Source: Rhodopseudomonas sp. BAL398 (GTDB lineage Bacteria > Pseudomonadota > Alphaproteobacteria > Rhizobiales > Xanthobacteraceae). Taken from it: a DNA stretch of 64,000 nt. The stretch spans positions 2,604,001-2,668,000 of the forward strand of contig NZ_CP133111.1 in the NCBI RefSeq assembly GCF_033001325.1, given 5' to 3'. Positions within the stretch are counted from its first letter, which is position 1, and each line of letters starts with the position of its first letter. The notes below the pieces were generated by a model. It saw nothing but the letters and a program-made list of their open reading frames with translations, was not told where the DNA came from and did not search any database. Both the position numbers and the translations under genes were made by a program. This document shows positions 35,319 to 44,373 of this stretch, one piece after another.

Positions 35319-36380
35319 ATGCATCGAGTGCTGACCGCGCTGGGGCGTGGCTTCAAGAGACATGTCGGCTGGAAACGGGTCGGGATCGTCGCGAGCATCC
35401 TCATTGTTGCCTTCGCCATCACCTCGCTGGTTCGCACCCTCAAGGGCGTCGACAGCAGCGTCATTCTTGTCGCCATCACCGAGAAGCACCCGGCCGAGAT
35501 CGGCCTTGCGGCGCTGTGCGTGCTCGGCGCCTTCTGCACCCTGACATTTTACGATTTTTTCGCGCTGCGCACGATCGGCAAGCTGCATGTGCCGTACCGG
35601 ATCGCGGCGCTGTCGAGCTTCACCAGCTATGTGATCGGCCACAATATCGGCGCCACGGTATTCACCGGCGGCGCGATCCGGTTCCGGATCTATTCCGACT
35701 ACAGCCTGACGGCGATCGACGTCGCCAAGATCTGCTTCGTCTCAGGCCTCACCTTCTGGCTCGGCAATCTGTTCGTGCTGGGGATCGGGCTGATCTGGCA
35801 TCCGTCGGCGGCCAGCGCGATGGATCTGCTGCCCGATTACATCAACCGCCTGATCGGGGTCGGCTGCCTCAGCGGCATCGCGGCCTATTTCGTCTGGCTG
35901 GCAACGGCCAAGAAGCGCCGCGAACTCGGCCAGAACGGCTGGAAAGTGGTGCTGCCCTCGGCCCGGCTGACGCTGGTGCAGGTGCTGATCGGCGTGGTCG
36001 ATCTCGGCTTCTGCGCGCTGGCAATGTATCTGCTGATGCCGAACTCGCCTTCGATCGATTTCATCTCGCTGGCGGTGGTGTTCATCCTCGCCACCTTGCT
36101 CGGCTTCGCCAGCCATGCCCCCGGCAGCCTCGGCGTGTTCGACGCCGCGATGCTGGTGGCGCTGCCGCAATTCCCCCAGGAACAGGTGATCGCCACGCTG
36201 TTGATCTACCGCGTGCTGTATTTCATCCTGCCGTTCGGGGTCGCGATCTCGATCATGGGGCTGCGCGAAATCTGGCTCAGCGTGGTGCTGCCCTGGCAGA
36301 AACGCCGCGCCGCGCTCGCCCACGGCACCGCCGCCGCCCCGGTCCGCCGCATCGCCCACCACCCGGCATCGAAGCTGTAG
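35319..36380 (+). CDS. YbhN/UPF0104-family integral membrane protein
   Basis: This 353-residue protein has about eight membrane helices of the UPF0104 family (flippase-like domain of lysylphosphatidylglycerol synthases). Family blocks visible are SSFTSYVIGHNIGATVFTGG, AIRFRIYSDYSL, and FASHAPGSLGVFDAAML near the end. It has no aminoacyl-transfer domain, so it is probably a lipid flippase or membrane-homeostasis protein rather than MprF. ATG 35319 is chosen because GGGAGG lies six bases before it; an earlier in-frame ATG lacks a site. It is divergent from the DUF892 gene. Confidence 0.84.
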   Translation: MHRVLTALGRGFKRHVGWKRVGIVASILIVAFAITSLVRTLKGVDSSVILVAITEKHPAEIGLAALCVLGAFCTLTFYDFFALRTIGKLHVPYRIAALSSFTSYVIGHNIGATVFTGGAIRFRIYSDYSLTAIDVAKICFVSGLTFWLGNLFVLGIGLIWHPSAASAMDLLPDYINRLIGVGCLSGIAAYFVWLATAKKRRELGQNGWKVVLPSARLTLVQVLIGVVDLGFCALAMYLLMPNSPSIDFISLAVVFILATLLGFASHAPGSLGVFDAAMLVALPQFPQEQVIATLLIYRVLYFILPFGVAISIMGLREIWLSVVLPWQKRRAALAHGTAAAPVRRIAHHPASKL

Positions 36381-36417
36381 CGCCGGCGCGGCCGGCAAGG
36401 CGATCGGTCGGGTTAGC

Positions 36418-36729
36418 CTAGAACAAAGCTGCCAAATCTCTGCGCCCGCTCACCACACGGATGATCTCGACCGCGCGCAGCGGACCTTCATCCGTGTCGG
36501 GATCGGTACGGTACAGAATCAAATAGGGGGCCTCGACCAGCATCCGCATTGAGGGCCGGATATCGGATCGCCGCGCGCCGATCCGCGGCTGCACCGTCAG
36601 CAGACGAGCCTTGGCGACGATCCGATCAAGCCAGCGATCAGCCGCCATCGGCTGCTCGACAGCGATGCCCAGATAGATATCCAGCAGGTCAGCGCGCGCG
36701 GCGTTCGACCAGTCGAGCCTGATCGCCAT
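36418..36729 (-). CDS. parE: ParE-family toxin (intact)
   Basis: This is a 103-residue toxin of the RelE/ParE superfamily: ARADLLDIYLGIAVEQP, RWLDRIVAKARLLTVQPRIG, RRSDIRPSMRMLVEAPYLIL and VEIIRVVSGRRDL follow the helix-helix-sheet order, and the length is normal. ParE toxins poison DNA gyrase; that target is assumed. It starts nine bases after the parD stop. Unlike the two toxins at 27.7 and 29.4 kb, this one is complete. Confidence 0.9.
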   Translation of the reverse strand: MAIRLDWSNAARADLLDIYLGIAVEQPMAADRWLDRIVAKARLLTVQPRIGARRSDIRPSMRMLVEAPYLILYRTDPDTDEGPLRAVEIIRVVSGRRDLAALF

Positions 36730-36738
36730 GGCAAGGAT

Positions 36739-37008
36739 TCACGCCTTGCCATCGAGCCGCGCCCGGGCGTCGCGGCGCAGTTCGGCGAGGTCCAGTTCGC
36801 CGGCGGAACCGCTGGCAAGGCCCTCATCCCAGAGCTGGCGCAGCCGCTTGATGTCTTCTTGGCGCAATTCGCGTTTCATCTGCCAGTCGCGCAGCGCCTC
36901 GCGCACGATCTCGCTGGTGGTGGCATATTCGCCGGCCTCGACCGCCGCCTTGAGCGCCGACACCTGCTCGCCGGTCAGGGCCACGCTGACCTTCTCGATG
37001 TTCGCCAT
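36739..37008 (-). CDS. parD: ParD-family antitoxin
   Basis: This 89-residue ribbon-helix-helix antitoxin has the DNA-binding part [20 protein letters not shown] followed by [18 protein letters not shown], the ParD signature, and an acidic C-terminal arm that would wrap ParE ([14 protein letters not shown]). ATG 37008 is preceded by AAAGGAAG; an in-frame extension upstream crosses the operator and was dropped. It forms a two-gene operon with parE. Confidence 0.91.
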   Translation of the reverse strand: MANIEKVSVALTGEQVSALKAAVEAGEYATTSEIVREALRDWQMKRELRQEDIKRLRQLWDEGLASGSAGELDLAELRRDARARLDGKA

Positions 37009-37022
37009 GGTGCTTCCTTTGG

Positions 37023-37041
37023 AGTGGTAAATCTTACTACT
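37023..37041. promoter_or_regulatory. Probable ParD operator
   Basis: AGTGGTAA-ATC-TTACTACT is a near-perfect 19-bp palindrome (one mismatched pair) starting 15 bp upstream of parD, in an AT-rich patch. Autorepression by the ParD-ParE complex at such a site is typical for the family. Confidence 0.55.
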
Positions 37042-37147
37042 TCTTGACACCGGCCGCAATCGCGTGGACACCTAGGCGCATCGAAGATGAGCCCGGTTAC
37101 GCCGGTTTCTCTCTTATTTCCGCCCCATCCTGGGCGTCAAAAGCCGC

Positions 37148-39154
37148 ATGAGTACAATGTCCCCGATCCGCCTGTTCGCGCTGCTGGCCGTGCTGGCCGG
37201 CGCTGGTTTCACCTCGGCCGCCATCGCGCAGCCGGCCGTTCCGCAGGCAGCGCCGCAGGCGCAGCCCGACCCCGACGCCGCGATGCAGATCACCTGGGAG
37301 GTCCGCAACAGATTCCGGCTGTTCCGCGAGGAGCGCGACTTCAAGCTGCAGACCGACGCCTTGCGCGGCCGCAGCGTGCTGGCCTCCGAGGACGCGCTGG
37401 AGCTGCAAAGCGACGGCCGCGGCTGGGCCCGCAATGCCGTCAAGCGGCTGTGCATCGATCTGGCCGGCAAGGTTTCCGAACCCTGCACCCGCGACGGCGT
37501 CAAGGAAAGCTACCTGACCCCGACCGATCATCCGGTGACGGTGCGGCTGGCCGGCCTCGTTCCGGTCGGCGCGATCTGCGCCTGGAGCTTCGACGACGGC
37601 GACACGCCGCGGACCTCGACGCTGGATTGCGCCGAACCGATCAATTTCCGCGCCCGCTATGGCCGCCCGACCAATGTCACGGTGGATGTCAGCAGCGGTA
37701 CCGAGGCGCCGCAACGCATTACCGGCGAGATCGCAGTGCGCGACATCCTGGTCGCCGGGCTCGGCGATTCGATCGCCTCGGGCGAAGGCAATCCCGACCG
37801 CGAGATCGCGCTGGCCGATGACGGCTTCTGCTTTCGCTCTTATCTCGGCCTGTCGGGCCAGTTCTACCGGCCGAGCCGCGCCGGCTTCAAGGGCGGCCGC
37901 GCCTGCGAGGCGCCCGATACGCTGCAGGCCTGGCAGCGCCACAGCGCGCTGTGGATGAACTCGCCGTGCCATCGCTCGCTCTACAGCTACCAGACCCGTA
38001 CCGCGCTGGCGCTGGCGGTGCGTTATCCGCATATCGCCGTCACCATGCTGCCGCTGGGCTGCAGCGGCGCCACCATAGCCGAGGGCATGCTCGGCTCGCA
38101 GCGCGCCCGCGAATGCCTGCTAAGCAAGGGCGGGATGAATTGCGGCGGCAGCGTCGACGCCCAGATCGCCGAATTGCGCGCCGCGATGGCGGCGGTGAAG
38201 AAGCGCCAGCCCGACCGCGCGCTCGATCTGGTGCTGCTGTCGGTCGGCGCCAACGACATCAACTTCTCCGGGCTGGTCGCCGACGTCATCGTCGACAATC
38301 CCACCGAACGCACCCTGTTCCGCCGCTCCGGGGTGATCGGTTCGATCGACGAATCGCGCAAGGCGCTGACCCGCGAACTGCCGCAATCGTTTGCGCGGCT
38401 GCGCGAGGCGCTTAAGCCGCTGGTCGGCGATCTGTCGCGGGTGGTCTATGTCTCTTACGCCAATCCGGCGCTGGCGAATGGCGCCACCTGTCCCGGCGGC
38501 CCCGCCGGCTTCGACATCCACCCCTCGTTCAACGCCGATCCGCGGCGGCTGGCCGCTGTGTCCGGCTTCGTGCAGAACGAATTTCTGCCGCAGCTGCGCA
38601 ATCTGGCGCTGTGCCAGGGCGGCGTGTTGTGCCGCGATCCGGAAGCCGACCGCATGACACTGGTGGATTCGCATCAGCGCGCCTTCGCCGATCACGGCTT
38701 CTGCGCCCGCGCCGAAAGCGATCCGGAATTCGACCGCAGCTGCTTCTCCACCAGCGGCGACAGTTTCACCAAGGATCTGGTGGCGGCGGCGGCCTCGCCG
38801 ATGGCCTGCGGCATCGGCGCCAGCAATTTCCGCGCTTATCTGCCCCGGGCGCGCTGGATCCGCGACGCCAATGACAGCTATTTCGCGGCGATGACCTATC
38901 CGCAGGGCCTGCCGGGCGCGCAGCAGCCATCCGACATCCACGATGCCACCTGGGGCGTGCTGTCGGCGGTCTATGGCGGCGCGGTGCATCCCACCGCCGA
39001 AGGCCACGCCGCGATGGCGGATGCGGCGGCGCCGGTGGCGGCCGCAGTGCTCGAACTGCCGCCCTTGCCGCAAGTCATCGAACAGCCGCTGCCGCCGCTC
39101 AAGACCCCGGCGAGCCGCGAAAATGGCGCGACAGCGACGCCCGGAACGCGATAA
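37148..39154 (+). CDS. Exported SGNH/GDSL hydrolase
   Basis: The product (668 residues) has a signal peptide ([20 protein letters not shown]). After a beta-rich N-terminal domain (about 45-190, including [18 protein letters not shown]) comes an SGNH hydrolase domain: block [12 protein letters not shown] (Ser208), block [12 protein letters not shown] with the Asn, and block [11 protein letters not shown] with the catalytic Asp/His region. It is rich in Cys pairs, fitting a periplasmic or secreted enzyme. The substrate is probably an ester (acyl or acetyl group on lipid or polysaccharide), but this cannot be narrowed. It is 53 bases upstream of cowN on the same strand, with a second in-frame ATG at 37157. 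Confidence 0.85.
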   Translation: MSTMSPIRLFALLAVLAGAGFTSAAIAQPAVPQAAPQAQPDPDAAMQITWEVRNRFRLFREERDFKLQTDALRGRSVLASEDALELQSDGRGWARNAVKRLCIDLAGKVSEPCTRDGVKESYLTPTDHPVTVRLAGLVPVGAICAWSFDDGDTPRTSTLDCAEPINFRARYGRPTNVTVDVSSGTEAPQRITGEIAVRDILVAGLGDSIASGEGNPDREIALADDGFCFRSYLGLSGQFYRPSRAGFKGGRACEAPDTLQAWQRHSALWMNSPCHRSLYSYQTRTALALAVRYPHIAVTMLPLGCSGATIAEGMLGSQRARECLLSKGGMNCGGSVDAQIAELRAAMAAVKKRQPDRALDLVLLSVGANDINFSGLVADVIVDNPTERTLFRRSGVIGSIDESRKALTRELPQSFARLREALKPLVGDLSRVVYVSYANPALANGATCPGGPAGFDIHPSFNADPRRLAAVSGFVQNEFLPQLRNLALCQGGVLCRDPEADRMTLVDSHQRAFADHGFCARAESDPEFDRSCFSTSGDSFTKDLVAAAASPMACGIGASNFRAYLPRARWIRDANDSYFAAMTYPQGLPGAQQPSDIHDATWGVLSAVYGGAVHPTAEGHAAMADAAAPVAAAVLELPPLPQVIEQPLPPLKTPASRENGATATPGTR

Positions 39155-39207
39155 AGCACGCCGACGATTTCTCACCACCGGCCCCGCCGACGTCACCGGA
39201 GACCGCA

Positions 39208-39522
39208 ATGACCTCGCCGCTCGATCCCGAAGCTTCCACAACCTCGGATGACAAGCCGTTCGACCGCTATGTCAGCTTCAAGAACGCCGACTGGGAGGCC
39301 AAGTCGCAACGGGTGATCGACCGGCTGCAGCTGCATATCGACCGCGACGACAACCCGTTCTGGGCCTATTTCAGCCGCCAGCGCGAGCTGGCGCATCAGC
39401 GCGGCATGGACGATCTGCGGGTACTGCACAATTTCCTGCCGACCATCCGCGAATTGCTCGACGATCTCGACGACAGCGAAACCCTGGCCCTGCTCGAGGA
39501 CCTCGAAGTCACCTGCATGTAA
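39208..39522 (+). CDS. cowN: N2-fixation sustaining protein CowN
   Basis: CowN protects nitrogenase from carbon monoxide so that diazotrophic growth continues. The 104-residue product contains the family's ordered blocks: [51 protein letters not shown] and [14 protein letters not shown]. It is slightly longer at the N-terminus than most members (about 90). No nif gene lies in the window, so it sits away from the nitrogenase cluster. It may be co-transcribed with the SGNH hydrolase. The fourfold repeat begins seven bases after the stop. Confidence 0.87.
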   Translation: MTSPLDPEASTTSDDKPFDRYVSFKNADWEAKSQRVIDRLQLHIDRDDNPFWAYFSRQRELAHQRGMDDLRVLHNFLPTIRELLDDLDDSETLALLEDLEVTCM

Positions 39523-39528
39523 GCGCCC

Positions 39529-40248
39529 GTGCCCCGGATGCAGCGCAACGCGCCGCGCCAGCGGCGTGGTGCGCTGCTAAGCCGGGGCCCCGCTATTGTT
39601 GTTGCCGCTAAAAGCGGGGTCCCGGCTCTGCGCAGCAGCGCAAGAGCGCTGCAGCGCGTCCGGGACACCGGCTGCTTGGTCGCAGCAGATCAACTCACTC
39701 AAAAACGCGCCAGCCAGCCCCGTGCCCCGGATGCTGCGCACCACGCCGCGCCAGCGGCGTGGTGCGCTGCTGATCCGGGCCCCGCTGCTATTGTGGGCGC
39801 CAAAACCGGGGTCCCGGCTCTGCGCAGCAGCGCAAGAGCGCTGCAGCGCGTCCGGGACACGGCTGCTTGGTCGCAAGCAAATCAACCTACCTGAAAAACG
39901 CGCCGGCAAGCCCCGTGCCCCGGATGCTGCGCAACGCGCCGCGCCAGCGGCGTGGTGCGCTGCTAAGCCGGGGCCCCGCTGTTATTGTGGGCGCCAAAAG
40001 CGGGGTCCCGGCTCTGCGCAGCAGCGCAAGAGCGCTGCAGCGCGTCCGGGACACGGCTGCTTGGTCGCAAGCAAATCAACCTACCTGAAAAACGCGCCGG
40101 CAAGCCCCGTGCCCCGGATGCTGCGCAACGCGCCGCGCCAGCGGCGTGGTGCGCTGCTAAGCCGGGGCCCCGCTGTTATTGTGGGCGCCAAAAGCGGGGT
40201 CCCGGCTCTGCGCAGCAGCGCAAGAGCGCTGCAGCGCGTCCGGGACAC
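39529..40248. repeat. Tandem array: four copies of a 193-bp unit
   Basis: Copies of GTGCCCCGGATG begin at 39529, 39722, 39915 and 40109 (periods 193, 193 and 194). Each has a roughly 140-bp palindrome-rich core ending GTCCGGGACAC plus a 50-bp spacer (GCTTGGTCGCA...AAAACGCGCC); the last copy lacks the spacer. Copies three and four are almost identical. The core is the same element seen singly at 34.2 kb and 61.9 kb. Open frames that run through it repeat the same peptide and are not genes. It fills the 793-bp gap after cowN. Confidence 0.92.
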
Positions 40249-40315
40249 CGATCATCTCACGACGCAATACCGGCCATCTCATTGCGCCGGACGGGGCAGC
40301 GTGGAGTTGCGGCGA

Positions 40316-40942
40316 TTACTTCGCCGCGCGCGCCGGCGACGTATGGTGCATCGATTTGGGACTGGGCTTGGGCGCACCGGGCTTGGCGGCGCCGAGCTTC
40401 ATCGCCGCGGCCTGCTCCGGCAGGAACTTCTCGATGATGGCTGGATCGAGCTCGGCGATCGCGGTGTCGGGCAGCCGCTGCCAGGTCTCGTCCTTGCCGA
40501 GCGCCGGGGTCAGCACATAGCCGCGCAGCGTCAGCGACTGGCCGTCCGGGCTGACGGTGAGCTGGGCCTTCCAGATATCGCCATTGCGCGGATCGAGAAT
40601 ATTGCCGCCGAGATATTTCAGGCCGTTGCGTTTCATGTCGCGGATCAGCGAGATCCCCAGCACCGGCTGGCCCTTGCGATCGTCTTCGCATTCATCGCAG
40701 ACCTCGACCTCCTTGGTTCCCGCTTTGGGGAAGGTCTTGGCGACCACGCCCTCATACATGCCGCCGCCGCGGTCGAGCATCAGCAGCCAGAGCACGGGCT
40801 TGCCGTCCTCGCTGCGTTGCCACATCCCGGCAGCGCTCGGCTGCTCGGCCGCCTGGGCCGGCGCAGCGGTGAACAGGGCCAGGCCGGATAGGGCGGCGAT
40901 GGCGGCGAAAGTCAAAGCGCGGAACCAGCTGTGTGTCTTCAT
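40316..40942 (-). CDS. Exported DUF2147 protein
   Basis: This 208-residue protein has a signal peptide (LTFAAIAALSGLALFTAAPAQAA, cut near residue 32) and a DUF2147 domain: GMWQRSEDGKPVLWLLML, VCDECEDDRKGQPVLGISLI, NILDPRNGDIWKAQL and LTLRGYVLTPALGKDETWQR. It also has a Lys/Pro/Ala-rich tail. DUF2147 proteins are periplasmic with a lipocalin-like fold and an unknown ligand. ATG 40942 has GAGGG upstream; an in-frame 5' extension lies over the divergent promoter. It is transcribed away from the L,D-transpeptidase gene. Confidence 0.85.
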   Translation of the reverse strand: MKTHSWFRALTFAAIAALSGLALFTAAPAQAAEQPSAAGMWQRSEDGKPVLWLLMLDRGGGMYEGVVAKTFPKAGTKEVEVCDECEDDRKGQPVLGISLIRDMKRNGLKYLGGNILDPRNGDIWKAQLTVSPDGQSLTLRGYVLTPALGKDETWQRLPDTAIAELDPAIIEKFLPEQAAAMKLGAAKPGAPKPSPKSMHHTSPARAAK

Positions 40943-41250
40943 GCCCTCACCAGAAACATCGCGATGGGACAACATTATGGCGGATCGCGCCGCAGAGCCA
41001 GCGCCGCGGTGCCGCTCGGCCATCGCCCGACGCGTCCGCACCACCTGTGCGCCGGCGCCAAGCGCGGCACTTTGCACCAGCGCCGCCACCCTTCCGCCTG
41101 CGGAGCCTGTCGTATAAGAGGGAATGCGATGAGGGATTGCCAGCCAGCGTACGAATCATCGACGGCGCATTGGCGAGGTGGACCGTGGCAGTCCGATGCC
41201 GCCATCAGCGGCTGGATCCACCCAAGCACAAATTTCAACCGAGGCAAGGC
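40943..41250. other. Divergent promoter region
   Basis: This 308-bp spacer separates the DUF2147 and L,D-transpeptidase starts. It contains no supported gene; the open frames crossing it are 5' extensions of the flanking genes in the same or other frames. The GAGGCAAGG sequence just before 41251 is the transpeptidase ribosome site. Confidence 0.55.
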
Positions 41251-42801
41251 ATGGCAAATTGGTTTTCGACGGCGCAATCTGGCGTGACACCGCGACATTG
41301 GGGACGACGTTGCGGAGCGAGCGCCATCGCCATGCTGGCGACGCTGGCCGCCCTGACCGCGCTGAGCGCCGACGCCGAAGCCAAGAAATCGCACCACGCG
41401 CCGGTGGCGGCGACGGCGCCGCGCGAGGCCGGCGAGCCGATCATGGCGATCGTGTCGATCAAGGCCCAGAAGGTCACGATCTACGATGCCGACGGCTGGA
41501 TCCGGCGCGCCCCGGTATCGACCGGCACCACCGGCCGCGAGACCCCGGCCGGCGTCTTCGCCGTGGTCGAGAAGGACAAGGATCACCATTCGACGATGTA
41601 TGACGATGCCTGGATGCCCAACATGCAGCGCATCACCTGGAACGGCGTCGCGCTGCACGGCGGGCCGCTGCCCGGCTATGCGGCCTCGCATGGCTGCGTG
41701 CGGATGCCGTATAAATTCGCCGAGACGCTGTTCGACAATACGCGAATCGGCATGCGGGTGATCGTGGCGCCGAACGACCCCGAGCCGGTGCCGTTCTCGC
41801 ATCCGGCGCTGCTGGTGCCGAATCCGGAAGCCATCGCGGCGGCGCCCGGCAAGGCCGCGGCGCTCGTCGACACTGCCGCGCAGGCCGCCACCGCCGCCGC
41901 CGAGGCCAAGACCGCCGCCAAGGCGGCGGCGCGCGCGGCGGCCCCGCTGAAGAAGTCGCTGCGCCAGCTCGAGCGGACCAAGGCCCGCGCCGACGCGGCG
42001 CTGAAATCGGCCGACCGGGCGCTGGCGCGCGCCACCACTGATCAGGCCAAGGCCAAGGCCGACGAGCGTCAGCAGAAGGCCGCCGCCAAGGCCGCCGAAG
42101 CCGCCACCGAGCTCGAGGCCGCCACCGCCGACGCGCAGACGACGCGCGCCGCCGCCGAGGCCGCCAAGGACGCCGCCAAGGCGGCCGAGGCCCAGAAGAT
42201 CGCCACCGCCAAGGCGGCCAGCGCGGCCAAGCTCGCGCTCGAGCCGGTCTCGATCTATATCAGCCGCGCCACCCAGAAGCTCTATGTCCGCCGCAACACC
42301 CACAAGCCCTGGCCCGACGGCGGCGAGGTGTTCGACTTCTCGATCGAAATCCCGATCACGATTCGCGATCCCGAGCGGCCGATCGGCACCCACATCTTCA
42401 CCGCGATGGCGCGCAACGACACCGGCCTGCGCTGGAGCGCGGTGACGATCGACGCCGGCGACGACGCCAAATCGGCGCTCGACCGCATCACCATGCCGCA
42501 ACAGATCCTCGACACCATCGCGCCGACCGCGCTGCCGCGCTCCTCGATCATCATCTCGGACGAGCCGCTCAGCGCCGAAACCAATTACCGCACCGAATTC
42601 GTCGCGGTGCTGAGCAATCAGCCGCAAGGCGGCTTCATCACCCGCAAGCCCACCGTCAACGTCCCGGTCGCCGACAATGATGCCGACAACGGCTCGGATG
42701 ACGGCTTCGGCTCGTACTTCCAGCCCAACTGGAACTTCCAACCCGTCGCCCCGCGCCAGCGCGGCCGCCGCGTCTATCAGGAAGAACGCGAATGGTGGTG
42801 A
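41251..42801 (+). CDS. L,D-transpeptidase (YkuD) with Ala-rich helical region
   Basis: This 516-residue exported enzyme cross-links peptidoglycan or anchors proteins to it. After a hydrophobic signal (AIAMLATLAALTALSADAEA) the first YkuD domain has His136 (ALHGG), His147 and catalytic Cys149 (SHGCVRMP). Residues 180-325 are an Ala/Lys-rich coiled helix. The last 170 residues (VSIYISRATQKLYVRRN, PITIRDPERPIGTHIFTAM) resemble a second YkuD-type fold without the SHGC motif, so probably non-catalytic. ATG 41251 follows AAGG by a few bases. Downstream is repeat-rich DNA, so it is monocistronic. Confidence 0.87.
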   Translation: MANWFSTAQSGVTPRHWGRRCGASAIAMLATLAALTALSADAEAKKSHHAPVAATAPREAGEPIMAIVSIKAQKVTIYDADGWIRRAPVSTGTTGRETPAGVFAVVEKDKDHHSTMYDDAWMPNMQRITWNGVALHGGPLPGYAASHGCVRMPYKFAETLFDNTRIGMRVIVAPNDPEPVPFSHPALLVPNPEAIAAAPGKAAALVDTAAQAATAAAEAKTAAKAAARAAAPLKKSLRQLERTKARADAALKSADRALARATTDQAKAKADERQQKAAAKAAEAATELEAATADAQTTRAAAEAAKDAAKAAEAQKIATAKAASAAKLALEPVSIYISRATQKLYVRRNTHKPWPDGGEVFDFSIEIPITIRDPERPIGTHIFTAMARNDTGLRWSAVTIDAGDDAKSALDRITMPQQILDTIAPTALPRSSIIISDEPLSAETNYRTEFVAVLSNQPQGGFITRKPTVNVPVADNDADNGSDDGFGSYFQPNWNFQPVAPRQRGRRVYQEEREWW

Positions 42802-43287
42802 GGCGAGGCGCTGGGCGCTGCGGCGGGCGCGGAGCCCGAACAGCCTGGATCAGCGGCGCGACCCTCGGGGTCCGCGCCGCCCCGATGGTGAGCACGCCCG
42901 TATCAGCAGCAAGATCGTGAGCCCCCTCCCCTCATGGTGAGGAGGCGCATCCCTCATGGTGAGGAGGCGCGCAGCGCCGTCTCGAACCATGAGGCCGCAA
43001 TGCGGAGTCACGCGCCCGGGCTACCCGCGATCTGAACTATCAACCTTTCGCCCTCCCCGCCTTGAGCGACCGCGCCCAACGCCTCCCTCCCCCTGCCGGG
43101 GGCCCACATGATGGATCACCGGGGCAAGCCCGGTGATGGCGCTACGTGGTGACGAGCAGGCGAAGCCCGCATCAGCGCAGCGGCATGCGGGAGGCCCGAC
43201 CGATCGACGATGTCCCGTATATCGCTGCGCTCATGGACTACCGCTACGCTCCACCCGGAGTTGCTACCCGTCGGGACCGCGAAGCAG
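42802..43287. repeat. Repeat-rich intergenic region I
   Basis: No gene is seen here. Recognisable units are two direct copies of CCTCATGGTGAGGAGGCGC at about 42934-42975; the hairpin TCACCGGGGCAAGCCCGGTGA at 43116-43136, which recurs at 44190-44210; and a block around 43190-43250 with CGACGATGTCCCGTATATCG that recurs near 43800 and 44665. Several are palindromic and could stop transcription from either side. Confidence 0.75.
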
Positions 43288-43497
43288 CTAGTCCAAATCA
43301 TCCTCGCTGATCCCGGTGAGTTTCATTAAATGCCGCAACAGGCCGATCTTCAGCGCGACATTGCCATCGATCGGAATCGACAGGCGGACGGGGCTGCCGG
43401 CCCTGCCGTAAATATGATGACTTCCGCTGATACGCAGCAAGACCCAACCGCGCCGCTCGACAATCCGAGCGAAGTCGCGGCCGGAGACGGATTTCAA
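43288..43497 (-). CDS. hicA: HicA mRNA interferase toxin
   Basis: HicA is a small dsRBD-fold toxin that cuts mRNA. The product has 69 residues: SGRDFARIVERRGWVLLRIS, then GSHHIYGR with the catalytic His, then LSIPIDGNVALKIGLLRHLM. Its length is normal. The start is a TTG (43497) overlapping the hicB stop as TTGA; there is no better in-frame codon that keeps the N-terminus. The toxin gene follows the antitoxin, the reverse of the usual hicA-hicB order. A TTG start would keep toxin output low. Confidence 0.88.
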   Translation of the reverse strand: MKSVSGRDFARIVERRGWVLLRISGSHHIYGRAGSPVRLSIPIDGNVALKIGLLRHLMKLTGISEDDLD

Positions 43498-43697
43498 ACC
43501 GTCAGCTCCATCATCCTCTCGTCACCGCCGGGCGCTGGCGGCGCAATATCGACCGACAGGCACCCTTCGATCGCCTCGCGCAAATTACGCATCAGGTCCT
43601 CTATGGTGTCACCCTGAGAGACGCAGCCGGGAAGCGCGGGGACCTCGGCCCAATAGCCGCCCTCCTCCGCCTCGTGCACCACGATCTTGATTTTCAT
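43494..43697 (-). CDS. hicB: HicB antitoxin
   Basis: This 67-residue short HicB has the partial RNase H-like fold: MKIKIVVHEAEEGGYWAEVP, ALPGCVSQGDTIEDLMRNLR, EAIEGCL. It lacks the C-terminal HTH/RHH DNA-binding domain found in longer HicB proteins, so autorepression may be absent or indirect. ATG 43697 has GGAGA six bases upstream. It is the first gene of a hicB-hicA pair placed between repeat arrays. Confidence 0.9.
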   Translation of the reverse strand: MKIKIVVHEAEEGGYWAEVPALPGCVSQGDTIEDLMRNLREAIEGCLSVDIAPPAPGGDERMMELTV

Positions 43698-44326
43698 CAC
43701 GCTCTCCTGCCCCTGCAGCATCCGACGCGCGGCAGCCGAATTCAAGGCCGCTCTGCACGCGGCAGGCGTCGCCCGCATCAGCGTAGCGACGGGGCCCGGT
43801 CGAACGACGATATCCCGCATATCGCAGCGCTCGTGCGGGCTACCGCTCCTTTCCCATCGACCACCATCGGGACGACAACTCCTCGCCCTTACCGCCTTGA
43901 GCGACCGCGCCCAACGCTTACCTCCCCCTTGCGGGGAGGGTCGGCCGAGCGACGGCGATGCGCAGCATCGCCGGAAGCGGAGGCCGGGGTGGGGGTGCCG
44001 CGAGCACTGCCTCCGCGCCCCCCACCCGACCCGGCTTCGCTGCGCTTCGCCGGGCCACCCTCCCCACAAGGGGGAGGGAAAGAGGCGCCCCGCGTTCACG
44101 CCGATCCGTGCCCAACTCCCATCGCGTCATGGCCGGACTTGATCCGGCCATCCATCACCTTCGAAAAACGTCGTCGCTAATAGGATGGATCACCGGGGCA
44201 AGCCCGGTGATGACGCTGCGTGGTGATGATAGGCAGCGGCGGCGATGAAGGTCGGTCGGATCATGCTCAGACAACGCGCCGAGGAAAATCCGCAAACCGG
44301 AAACCTCAATCAACACGCCCCGCCAA
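43698..44326. repeat. Repeat-rich intergenic region II
   Basis: No gene is supported over about 630 bp. The block at about 43917-43995 (CCTCCCCCTTGCGGGGAGGG, then GCGACGGCGATGCG and GCGGAGGCCGGGG) recurs at 44762-44836. An inverted partner with CCACCCTCCCC occurs near 44050-44085. The CACCGGG hairpin copy lies at 44190-44210. These look like interspersed palindromic units nested together. Confidence 0.75.
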
Positions 44327-44356
44327 AATGAAAAAGACCCGCAACCGCGGGCCTTT
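44327..44356 (-). terminator. Intrinsic terminator after the 38-residue peptide gene
   Basis: On the minus strand, GGCCCGC-GGTT-GCGGGTC is followed by TTTTTC. The stem begins about 20 bases after the stop of the small gene at 44374-44490 and supports that it is transcribed. Confidence 0.8.
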
Positions 44357-44373
44357 AAACTCATGCGAGCCGG

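Noticed and set aside
39529-40260. Repeats considered as a CRISPR array.
   Set aside because: The period is 193 bp with 140-bp near-identical cores and similar spacers, and no cas gene is near; this is a tandem duplication of an interspersed element.
39596-40891. A 431-codon plus-strand frame running through the tandem repeat and over the DUF2147 gene.
   Set aside because: It encodes the same peptide four times because the repeats keep frame, and its end is antisense to a real exported protein.
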